Origin: Limisphaerales bacterium
Lineage (GTDB): Bacteria > Verrucomicrobiota > Verrucomicrobiia > Limisphaerales > BOG-1460
Assembly (NCBI GenBank): GCA_003159675.1
Contig: PLQC01000047.1
Span: 1-58,091, forward strand
Direction of reading: 5' to 3'
DNA: 58,091 bases
The notes beneath the pieces are model-generated. The model did not search any database, was not told the DNA's origin, and saw nothing but the letters and a program-made list of their open reading frames with translations. The translations under genes were made by a program, and so were the position numbers. Positions within the stretch are counted from its first letter, which is position 1; every line of letters begins with the position of its first letter. This document shows positions 51,247 through 58,091 of the stretch, in pieces.

Positions 51247-52305
51247 ATGAGCGATTTGATTCCAAAATCTCCAGTTCCTGGCGGCGAAATCATCCTCTAT
51301 CAGACGGAGGATGGGCGGACCCGCATCCAGTGCCGGTTCGAGAACGAGACGCTGTGGCTGACGCAGGCGCAGATTGCAGAGCTTTTCCAGACCACGCCGC
51401 AGAATGTGACGTTGCATCTGAAAGCCATCTTCGCCGAAGGGGAACTGGCAGAGGCGGCAACTTGTAAGGATTACTTACAAGTTCGTTCCGAGGGCGGTCG
51501 CGAGGTCACGCGGAAGCTCCGCCACTACCGGCTGGAGGCCATCCTCGCCGTGGGCTACCGCGTTCGCAGCCACCGAGGCACGCAGTTCCGCCAGTGGGCG
51601 ACGGCGCGCTTGAGTGAGTATTTGGTGAAGGGCTTCACCATGGATGACGAGCGGCTCAAAAACCCGCCGGGCAAAGGTCAGAAGGATTATTTCGACGAGC
51701 TGCTGGAGCGCATCCGGGAAATTCGTTCGTCGGAACGGCGTTTTTACCGGAAAGTGCTCGATATTTACGCGACGAGTGTGGACTACGCGCCGGATGCAAT
51801 GCTGTCGCAGCAGTTCTTTGCCACGGTGCAAAACAAGATGCACTGGGCCACGCATGGCCAGACGGCGGCGGAGGTAATCCACGCGCGGGCAGATGCGGGC
51901 AAGCCATTGATGGGGCTGCTGACGACGCGCCCCGGCGGCATTGTAAGGAAAGAGGACGTGTCCATCGCCAAGAACTATCTCATGCAAGAGGAATTGCAGG
52001 TGCTAAACCGGATTGTGAACCTTTATATCGAATACGCGGAACTGCAGGCGCTGGAGCGGAAAACGATGACGATGCGGGACTGGATCACGAAGCTGGATGA
52101 GTTTCTGAAAATCTCCGGACGCAAGCTGCTGGATCATGCCGGGAAAATTCCCGCCGAAGCTGCCAAGGCAAAGGCCGAGATGGAATACGAACGCTATCGC
52201 GCGCTGGTGGATGCCCAGCCGCGCCTGGTGGATGCGGATTTTGAGGCGGCGGTGAAGCAATTGAAGAAGTTGCCCGCGCCCAACCGGAAGAAAAAGAAAT
52301 CATGA
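51247..52305 (+). CDS. RhuM family protein
   Basis: The 352-residue protein has a winged-helix-like N-terminal part (EIILYQTEDGRTRIQCRFEN, LWLTQAQIAELFQTTPQNVT) and the central motif EGGREVTRKLRHYRLEAILA followed by VGYRVRSHRGTQFRQWAT, typical of RhuM/virulence-type proteins. The C-terminal part is helical. RhuM genes are frequent companions of type I restriction systems and of genomic islands; their biochemical role is not established. It lies between the two copies of a 131-bp direct repeat, so it seems to be a module inserted within an hsdM locus. Confidence 0.88.
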   Translation: MSDLIPKSPVPGGEIILYQTEDGRTRIQCRFENETLWLTQAQIAELFQTTPQNVTLHLKAIFAEGELAEAATCKDYLQVRSEGGREVTRKLRHYRLEAILAVGYRVRSHRGTQFRQWATARLSEYLVKGFTMDDERLKNPPGKGQKDYFDELLERIREIRSSERRFYRKVLDIYATSVDYAPDAMLSQQFFATVQNKMHWATHGQTAAEVIHARADAGKPLMGLLTTRPGGIVRKEDVSIAKNYLMQEELQVLNRIVNLYIEYAELQALERKTMTMRDWITKLDEFLKISGRKLLDHAGKIPAEAAKAKAEMEYERYRALVDAQPRLVDADFEAAVKQLKKLPAPNRKKKKS

Positions 52306-52397
52306 GCAACCCGCAACAATTGGTCCAAAAACTCTGGAATTACTGCAACATCCTTCCGTCTTCGCTGCGCTACGACGCGACGAGCCGCGACTTTTAA
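52302..52397 (+). pseudogene. 31-codon hsdM 5' fragment
   Basis: It overlaps the RhuM stop as ATGA and reads NPQQLVQKLWNYCNIL, a normal hsdM start, then continues into the repeat (PSSLRYDATSRDF) and stops 6 nt before the intact hsdM. It is the stub of a former hsdM coupled to rhuM. Confidence 0.65.
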
Positions 52398-52456
52398 CTT
52401 TACATGAGCACACCATCAGCACTTGTCTCCAAACTCTGGAATTATTGTTCCATCCT
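52326..52456 (+). repeat. 131-bp direct repeat, copy 2
   Basis: It includes the start codon and first 18 codons of the intact hsdM. Only one base differs from copy 1 (C for T in AAAAACTCTGG). Recombination between the copies would remove rhuM and leave a single hsdM. Confidence 0.85.
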
Positions 52457-53975
52457 GCGGGATGATGGTTTGTCGTATGGCGACTACGTTGAGCAGTTGA
52501 CATTTCTGCTGTTCCTGAAAATGGCGGACGAACAATCGAAGCCGCCGTTCAATAAGCCGTCGCCCATTCCCAAAGGTTTCGGTTGGGACGTGCTGCTGAA
52601 GCTGGATGGCGACGATCTCGAAATCCATTATCGCCATACTTTGGAGGAACTCGGCAAACGGCCCGGTATGTTGGGCGTCATCTTCCGCAAGGCGCAGAAC
52701 AAAATCCAGGACCCGGCCAAGTTGCGCCGCCTCATCGTCGATTTAATTGATAAGGAGGAGTGGTCCAGCCTCTTCGCCGATGTGAAGGGCGACGCCTACG
52801 AGGGGTTGCTCCAGAAGAACGCCGAAGACGTGAAAGGCGGCGCGGGTCAATATTTCACGCCGCGCCCGCTCATCGCCGCCATGGTGGACGCCATGGCTCC
52901 ACAGCCCGGCCAGGCAATCTGCGACCCGGCATGCGGCACGGGTGGTTTCCTGCTCGCCGCGCATGATTACCTCGCCAAACATCACGCGCTCGACCGGGCT
53001 CAGAAGAAAAAGCTCAAAAGTGGCACACTGTTCGGCATCGAGCTGGTGGACGGTGTCACGCGCCTCTGCGCGATGAACCTGCTGCTGCACGGCATTGGGT
53101 CGGAGTCCAACCTGCCACTCGGGGACAACGGCCTGCCTGTCGTCACCAAGGACGCGCTGGCCGGGAAGCACGGTGAATATGACATCGTCCTGGCCAATCC
53201 GCCCTTCGGCAAAAAGAGCAGCGTCACCATCGTCAACGAAGCGGGTGAAACCTCAAAAGAATCGCTCATCATCAACCGCGACGATTTCTGGGCCACCACG
53301 AGCAACAAGCAGCTCAATTTCCTGCAGCATATCTTCACTATCCTCAAACAGCATGGCCACGCGGCGGTGGTGCTGCCGGACAACGTCCTCTTTGAAGGCG
53401 GCGCGGGCGAAACCATCCGGCGCGCGTTGCTCAAGCAGGCGGACGTCCATACGTTGCTGCGCCTGCCCACAGGCATCTTCTACGCCCAAGGCGTGAAGGC
53501 AAACGTCCTGTTCTTCGACCGCAAACCCGCACAGGAGAAGCCCTGGACGACCAGGCTCTGGATCTACGACCTGCGCACGAACTTGCATTTCACCCTCAAG
53601 GAAAACACCCTCAAGCGCTCCGACCTCGACGACTTCGTGGCCTGTTATTTTGGTAGGGCGGGCAGTCCCTTGCCCGCCGCATCCGGCATAGCGCCCAAGA
53701 AAAGCAGTTCGACACCTCACCCCAGCCCTCTCCCCGGTCGAGGCGGAGAGGGTGGCTCGCGTCACGAACGCAAAGAGAGCGAGCGATTCAAATCCTTCAC
53801 GTACGAGGAATTGGTGAAGCGCGACAAGGTAAACCTCGACATCTTCTGGCTGAAAGACGATGCGCTCGAAGAAAGCGCCAACCTGCCCGCCCCCGAAATC
53901 ATCGCTGCCGAAATCGCGGAAGACCTGGATGCCGCCCTGGAGCAGTTCCAGACTATTGCGGAGGACTTGAAGTAG
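52404..53975 (+). CDS. hsdM: Type I restriction enzyme, methyltransferase subunit
   Basis: The 523-residue protein has the N-terminal helical domain (about 1-140: [33 protein letters not shown]) and the N6-adenine methyltransferase core with [18 protein letters not shown] motif [16 protein letters not shown] and the catalytic NPPF in [13 protein letters not shown] repeat block is read in frame between FVACYF and [10 protein letters not shown] (about residues 417-453). The following [20 protein letters not shown] restores the usual C-terminus. It modifies the HsdS target. The gene order hsdR-hsdS-rhuM-hsdM is unusual. Confidence 0.93.
   Translation: MSTPSALVSKLWNYCSILRDDGLSYGDYVEQLTFLLFLKMADEQSKPPFNKPSPIPKGFGWDVLLKLDGDDLEIHYRHTLEELGKRPGMLGVIFRKAQNKIQDPAKLRRLIVDLIDKEEWSSLFADVKGDAYEGLLQKNAEDVKGGAGQYFTPRPLIAAMVDAMAPQPGQAICDPACGTGGFLLAAHDYLAKHHALDRAQKKKLKSGTLFGIELVDGVTRLCAMNLLLHGIGSESNLPLGDNGLPVVTKDALAGKHGEYDIVLANPPFGKKSSVTIVNEAGETSKESLIINRDDFWATTSNKQLNFLQHIFTILKQHGHAAVVLPDNVLFEGGAGETIRRALLKQADVHTLLRLPTGIFYAQGVKANVLFFDRKPAQEKPWTTRLWIYDLRTNLHFTLKENTLKRSDLDDFVACYFGRAGSPLPAASGIAPKKSSSTPHPSPLPGRGGEGGSRHERKESERFKSFTYEELVKRDKVNLDIFWLKDDALEESANLPAPEIIAAEIAEDLDAALEQFQTIAEDLK
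53654..53757. repeat. Palindromic repeats inside hsdM
   Basis: Two hairpins lie in tandem: GGCGGGCA/TGCCCGCC (53657-53678) and CCCTCTCC/GGAGAGGG (53726-53752), the latter in the CACCTCACCCCAGCCCTC type of repeat. Both are translated in frame as a Pro/Gly/Ser-rich insert. Confidence 0.75.
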
Positions 53976-53992
53976 AGCCGGAGCTTAAGCCT

Positions 53993-55519
53993 ATGTCTTT
54001 CATCCTGGCATTGGATCAGGGCACGACCAGTTCCCGCGCGATCCTCTTCGATCGCGACGGAGCGATCCGCGGCGTTGCCCAAAAGGAAATTCACCAAATC
54101 TTCCCGCAGGCCGGCTGGGTGGAGCATGATCCGCGCGAGATCTGGTCCAGCCAGCTCGAAGTCGCCCGCGCCGCGCTCTCCAAGGCGGGGATAAAAGCCG
54201 GAGATGTCGCAGGCATCGGCGTCACGAATCAGCGGGAGACGACGGTGATCTGGGACCGCCGCACCGGCGAACCGATCCATAATGCCATCGTCTGGCAGGA
54301 TCGCCGGACGGCCCGATTCTGCGACGATCTCAAGCGTGCCGGCCATAGCGAACTGATCGCGCGCAAAACCGGGTTGGTCACCGACGCCTATTTTTCCGGC
54401 AGCAAAATCCGCTGGCTCCTCGACCACGTGCCCGGCGCCCGCGACAGGGCGCAGCGCGGCGAACTGGCCTTCGGCACGATTGACACCTGGCTGCTCTGGA
54501 ACCTGACCGGCGGCGCACTCCACGTCACCGATCCCGGCAACGCTTCGCGGACCATGCTGTTCAACCTGCACACGGGCTCGTGGGACGATGAATTGCTCCG
54601 CCTACTGAATGTGCCGCGCGAGCTGCTGCCCGAGGTGCGGTCGTCGAGCGAGATCTACGGCGAGACCGCATCGGGCGTCTTCGACGCGCCGATCCGGATC
54701 GGCGGCATCGCGGGCGACCAGCAGGCAGCGTTGTTTGGACAGAATTGTTTCACGCGCGGCATGGCCAAAAACACCTACGGCACCGGCTGTTTCATGCTGA
54801 TGAACCTCGGGCCGCGGCCCGTGGCATCCCGTCACCAACTGCTCACGACAGTCGCGTGGAAGACCGATACCCGGACCGATTACGCCATGGAAGGCAGCAT
54901 CTTCATCGGGGGCGCGGTGGTTCAATGGCTCCGGGATGGGCTGGGGCTTATCAAGTCCGCTGCGGAGATCGAAGCCCTGGCGGCCAGCGTCCCGGACTGC
55001 GGCGGGGTTTATCTCGTGCCGGCGTTTGCCGGACTGGGCGCGCCGTACTGGGACCAATACGCGCGCGGCACGATCACCGGCCTGACGCGCGGCATCACGG
55101 CCGGCCATATCGCGCGCGCTGCGCTGGAGGGAATCGCCTTTCAGGTCGCCGACGTGCTCGAGGTCATGACGAAGGATTCGCGTGTTGCGGTGAATGAACT
55201 GCGCGTGGACGGTGGCGCTTCTTCGAACAATCTCCTCCTCCAATTCCAGGCGGACCTGCTCCGGGTGCCGGTCGTCCGGCCCAAAGTCGTGGAGACGACA
55301 GCCCTCGGCGCGGCTTACCTGGCGGGTCTCGCGGTTGGCTTTTGGAAGGATCGCGGCGAAGTGCAGAGATCCTGGCAGATGGATCGCGCCTTTGAACCGC
55401 AGCAGAGCCCGGACGAAGCCGCGCATCGCCGCAGTCGCTGGGCCGAGGCGTTGAAACGCGCGCGGGAGTGGGAAGAGCACACGAAGGTGAAGGGGGGGGG
55501 GTCAATGACTAATGAGTAA
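53993..55519 (+). CDS. glpK: Glycerol kinase
   Basis: The 508-residue FGGY-family kinase begins with the phosphate-binding loop [15 protein letters not shown] and has [20 protein letters not shown], the catalytic-site segment [21 protein letters not shown], and the late FGGY signature with [18 protein letters not shown]. It phosphorylates glycerol to glycerol-3-phosphate, the substrate of the dehydrogenase that follows. The last residues (GGGSMTNE) come from a G10 tract and a dispersed repeat, so the true end may have been shifted. It starts 17 nt after hsdM but is a metabolic gene, presumably core chromosome. Confidence 0.95.
   Translation: MSFILALDQGTTSSRAILFDRDGAIRGVAQKEIHQIFPQAGWVEHDPREIWSSQLEVARAALSKAGIKAGDVAGIGVTNQRETTVIWDRRTGEPIHNAIVWQDRRTARFCDDLKRAGHSELIARKTGLVTDAYFSGSKIRWLLDHVPGARDRAQRGELAFGTIDTWLLWNLTGGALHVTDPGNASRTMLFNLHTGSWDDELLRLLNVPRELLPEVRSSSEIYGETASGVFDAPIRIGGIAGDQQAALFGQNCFTRGMAKNTYGTGCFMLMNLGPRPVASRHQLLTTVAWKTDTRTDYAMEGSIFIGGAVVQWLRDGLGLIKSAAEIEALAASVPDCGGVYLVPAFAGLGAPYWDQYARGTITGLTRGITAGHIARAALEGIAFQVADVLEVMTKDSRVAVNELRVDGGASSNNLLLQFQADLLRVPVVRPKVVETTALGAAYLAGLAVGFWKDRGEVQRSWQMDRAFEPQQSPDEAAHRRSRWAEALKRAREWEEHTKVKGGGSMTNE
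55492..55501 (+). repeat. Homopolymeric G10 tract at the glpK 3' end
   Basis: Ten consecutive G lie in the last codons of glpK. A change of one base would alter only the last few residues and the stop codon, so slippage should have a mild effect. Confidence 0.7.
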
Positions 55520-55575
55520 TGAGCAATGGTCATTGAGCATTGAACATTGGACATTGCAAATGGAACATCAAATCG
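55502..55575. repeat. AATGAGTAATGAGCAATG/CATTGAACATTGGAC repeat
   Basis: A degenerate run of ATGAGTA-, ATTGAGC- and ATTGGAC-type words separates glpK from glpD and supplies the glpK stop codon. It is related to the repeats at 23041 and 41575. Confidence 0.55.
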
Positions 55576-55615
55576 TCTTTCGCAGTCCGATCCATCTGTG
55601 CAATCTGTGGCGCCA

Positions 55616-57181
55616 ATGAATCGCGCAACCTTCCTGCAGCGAATCCTGGAGCGCCGTGAAGCGTGGGACCTGGCGGTGGTGGGCGGCGGCGCGACCGGTG
55701 TGGGCATCGCCGTGGATGCCGCCGCGCGCGGCTACGACGTTGTCCTGCTGGAGCAGAGCGACTTTGGCAAGGGCACCTCCAGCCGATCCACCAAGCTGGT
55801 GCACGGCGGCGTGCGTTATCTCCAGCAGGGCAACCTTTCGCTCGTGATCGAAGCGCTGAAAGAGCGCGGTCTCCTGTTCCAGAACGCGCCCCATCTCGTG
55901 CACGATCTGCCGTTCGTGGTGCCCAACTATCAATGGTGGGAAGCGCCGTTCTACGGCATCGGCATGAAAGTGTATGACTTGCTCGCCGGCAAATACGGTT
56001 TCGGCAAATCCGTGCTGCTCTCGCGCGAACAGGTGCTGCAGCGCATTCCCACGCTGGAACAAGACGGACTGCGCGGCGGCGTCCTGTATCACGACGGCCA
56101 GTTCGACGACAGCCGGTTGCTTGTCAACCTGGCACAAACCGCCGCCGAAAAGGGCGCTTGCCTGTTGAACTATGCCACGGTGCTGCGCCTCGTGAAGGAC
56201 GGCGACGGATCCATCGTTGGCCTTGAATTTCGCGACGAAGAGAGCGGCCGGGAAAACAACTTCCGCGCCCGCTGTGTGATCAATGCCACCGGAGCGTTCT
56301 CTGATGAACTCCGGCGGCAGGATGATCCCGCAGCCGAACCCATGATCGCTCCCAGCCAGGGAGTGCACATCGTCCTCGACCGCTCGTTCCTCCCGGGCGA
56401 CACGGCGATCATGGTGCCGCATACGCGCGATGGCCGGGTCATGTTCGCCATTCCGTGGCACGGTCATGCGATCGTGGGCACGACCGATACGCCGATCTCC
56501 GAACCGAGCCTCGAGCCGCGGCCGTTGGCAGGGGAAGTTGAATTCATCCTCGATACGGCGGGCGGCTACCTCGCCCGGCGGCCCGCCCGCGGCGATATTC
56601 TGAGCGTCTTCACCGGGATTCGTCCGTTGGTCAAAAACGGAGGCCATTCGAACACGGCCGCGTTGTCGCGCGACCACTCCATCACCATCTCAAAGTCGGG
56701 CCTGCTGACCATCGCGGGCGGCAAGTGGACGACGTATCGGAAGATGGCCGAGGAATGCGTGGACCATGCGATCGTGCTGGCGAGGTTGGAGGAGAAACCT
56801 TGTGTGACACGGAGCCTCGCCATCCATGGCTGTCATCGGGCGCCGGTCAACGGCGGATCCCTGGCGGATTACGGTTCGGATGCGGCGCAGATCCAGGGCC
56901 TCATGCGCGAGCAACCGGAACTGGCGCGGCCATTGCATCCGGCGTTGCCCATCAACGGTGCGCAGGTGGTCTGGGCGGTGCGCCACGAAATGGCCCGCAC
57001 GGTGGATGATGTGCTGGCCCGCCGCACGCGCGCTCTTTTTTTGAACGCCCGCGCCGCCAGCGCCATGGCGCCCGCCGTGGCGCGGCTCATGGCGCGCGAG
57101 TTGGGCCGCGATGAATCCTGGCAACGGCGGCAGCTCCAGGAATTCGACCGGATCGCCGCCGGTTTCGTCGTGAACCCGTGA
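55616..57181 (+). CDS. glpD: Aerobic glycerol-3-phosphate dehydrogenase
   Basis: ATG 55616 is chosen because the preceding frame is repeat sequence; this gives 521 residues. The FAD-binding Rossmann motif is LAVVGGGATGVGIAVDAAARG, followed by GTSSRSTKLVHGGVRYL, which is diagnostic of GlpD. The substrate region includes IPWHGHAIVGTTDTPI and the C-terminal part has GGKWTTYRKMAE. The enzyme is membrane-associated and passes electrons to quinone. It is in the same direction as glpK with 96 nt between, so the two form a glycerol-utilisation operon; no facilitator gene or glpR is visible. Confidence 0.95.
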   Translation: MNRATFLQRILERREAWDLAVVGGGATGVGIAVDAAARGYDVVLLEQSDFGKGTSSRSTKLVHGGVRYLQQGNLSLVIEALKERGLLFQNAPHLVHDLPFVVPNYQWWEAPFYGIGMKVYDLLAGKYGFGKSVLLSREQVLQRIPTLEQDGLRGGVLYHDGQFDDSRLLVNLAQTAAEKGACLLNYATVLRLVKDGDGSIVGLEFRDEESGRENNFRARCVINATGAFSDELRRQDDPAAEPMIAPSQGVHIVLDRSFLPGDTAIMVPHTRDGRVMFAIPWHGHAIVGTTDTPISEPSLEPRPLAGEVEFILDTAGGYLARRPARGDILSVFTGIRPLVKNGGHSNTAALSRDHSITISKSGLLTIAGGKWTTYRKMAEECVDHAIVLARLEEKPCVTRSLAIHGCHRAPVNGGSLADYGSDAAQIQGLMREQPELARPLHPALPINGAQVVWAVRHEMARTVDDVLARRTRALFLNARAASAMAPAVARLMARELGRDESWQRRQLQEFDRIAAGFVVNP

Positions 57182-57245
57182 GGCAGGAAGCATTCAATGA
57201 CTGCCACCGCCGAAGATCGTGCCGTTCGCTGGATGTTCGATGCTT

Positions 57246-57806
57246 TTATTTCCTTTGATACGTTCCCATCAATTGTCCTTCGACGAGGACGTGGCCGTCC
57301 ATCGCCTTGAGCAACTCCTTTTTCGTAAGGCCGGGCTTGAGATCGGGCTTCATGTCGAGCGCGTAAAGTTTGAAAAAGTAGCGGTGCGGCTTGCCGGGTG
57401 GTGGACACGGCCCGCCGTAGCCGATGCGTTTGTAATCGTTCACACCCTGCTTCGCACCGTTGGCCAGCTCCGGCGATTTCGGCACACCTTCGGAAAAACC
57501 GGCGGTGGTCGGTGGCAAGTCGTAAATCACCCAATGCACCCACATGCCCATCGGCGCGTCGGGATCGTCGCAAATCAGCGCGAGGCTTTTCGCGGCGGGT
57601 GGCACACCCGACCATTGCAACGCGGGCGAAAGGTCCCGGTCATCGAACGCGTGCCGCTGGGGAATCGGCTGGCCGTCGGCAAAGGCGGTGGTGGTGAGGT
57701 GAAGTTTCATGGTGGCTCCGTTGGTTGGGGGATTTTCCGCATTGCAGGCCGTGATGAAACCGGCCAGCAACGCCGCGGCGAAAAGCATTTTGGTTCGCAC
57801 GCTCAT
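57246..57806 (-). CDS. YbhB/YbcL-type PEBP lipoprotein
   Basis: The 186-residue protein starts with a lipoprotein signal (MLFAAALLAGFITAC; lipobox ITAC). The PEBP domain shows the ligand-site motifs LALICDDPDAPMG and VHWVIYDLPP, and late GPCPPPGKPHRYFFKLYALD. It belongs to the bacterial Raf-kinase-inhibitor-like family (YbhB/YbcL), whose ligands are unknown. It is convergent with glpD with a short space between. Length fits the family plus the signal peptide. Confidence 0.92.
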   Translation of the reverse strand: MSVRTKMLFAAALLAGFITACNAENPPTNGATMKLHLTTTAFADGQPIPQRHAFDDRDLSPALQWSGVPPAAKSLALICDDPDAPMGMWVHWVIYDLPPTTAGFSEGVPKSPELANGAKQGVNDYKRIGYGGPCPPPGKPHRYFFKLYALDMKPDLKPGLTKKELLKAMDGHVLVEGQLMGTYQRK

Positions 57807-58013
57807 AACGGGACTTTACCCCGGCGCACGAGATTGCAAAGTGAAAATGTCCGCCGGAATTCACGCGGGCCGGGAGCCGGCGCCGCGAAGGACGGCGCGG
57901 ATATATAGCGATTGAACATCCGCCTTCCTGGAAACGTCTAAGGGCTAACAGAGAGACTGTGTATGAAGGGAAAGTGGAGCGATGTGCCTCGCGGGAATCA
58001 TTCGGAGGGTTTT
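57807..58013. other. Intergenic region before the last gene
   Basis: About 200 bases between the divergent PEBP gene and the partial gene at the window edge. It contains a TATATAGCG element near 57900 and a GAACATCC word of the dispersed repeat. No operator palindrome is present. Confidence 0.35.
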
Positions 58014-58091
58014 ATGACAACAAACATCTTATCCAGGTCGGTCGTCGGGAAATCAGCGGGGCCGTCGCGGGAAGAATCAAACCCGGCCGAT
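58014..58091 (+). CDS. Start of a gene truncated by the window edge
   Basis: ATG 58014 has GGAGGG 5 nt upstream and the frame stays open for 26 codons to the edge (TTNILSRSVVGKSAG). An in-frame ATG at 57963 would add 17 residues. The sequence is too short for recognition. Confidence 0.5.
   Translation, partial: MTTNILSRSVVGKSAGPSREESNPAD

Overview
The window looks like a chromosomal segment of a GC-rich, Gram-negative, soil-type bacterium, most probably a member of the Verrucomicrobiota (Pedosphaera/Limisphaerales-like). The evidence is outer-membrane genes (an MlaA-type domain, lipoproteins), the pairing of a TIGR02999-type sigma factor with a Ser/Thr kinase, a very large set of soluble two-component proteins, and many short dispersed palindromic repeats. 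The taxonomic placement is inference.

Layout. (1) Positions 1-26,400 are a signalling and envelope-stress region. A 12-kb minus-strand run (17,301 down to 4,939) encodes five histidine kinases, single-domain response regulators and a receiver-adenylate cyclase, joined by ATGA overlaps or gaps of 1-16 nt; the one larger gap holds a response-regulator remnant. Next to it lie an orphan receiver, a NarX-type PAS kinase, a CheB-CheR-PAS fusion, and an operon of two NarX-like kinases with a NarL/LuxR-type regulator. (2) Scattered through this part are ten copies of a 17-18 bp palindrome, consensus RTRGGGTNNNACCCCAT. In nine of them a -10-like hexamer begins 21-24 nt downstream of the palindrome (the tenth is at the window edge). 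The copies precede the big phosphorelay operon, the NarL operon, the orphan receiver, an MlaA-hydrolase fusion and typical stress genes (DUF3309, small lipoprotein, BON/lmo0937/DUF3185). This is the best candidate for an undescribed system: a two-component-controlled envelope-stress regulon whose operator can be read directly from the sequence.

(3) Positions 26,484-44,241 hold the stress cassette, a radical SAM protein, a probable ribosome hibernation factor, an RpoD-type sigma factor, a SagB-like dehydrogenase, infA, an RRM protein with a clear terminator, zwf-pgl (oxidative pentose phosphate entry), a TIGR02999-type sigma factor with a lipoprotein and a Ser/Thr kinase, and a methyltransferase. 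(4) A tRNA-Leu(CAA) with an integrase remnant marks the edge of a defence region (44,337-53,975). It contains an intact type I restriction set (hsdR, hsdS, hsdM) with a RhuM-family gene, among remnants of at least one further system: hsdM 5' fragments, an hsdR 3' fragment, a KilA-N/DUF1016 chimera and a truncated RloC-like ATPase. Palindromic repeats sit in frame inside hsdR and hsdM. (5) glpK-glpD (glycerol catabolism), a PEBP-family lipoprotein and the start of a further gene close the window.

The ATGA overlaps, the remnants of duplicated kinase and receiver genes, and the repeats invading gene ends indicate repeated tandem duplication and decay in both the signalling and the restriction regions.
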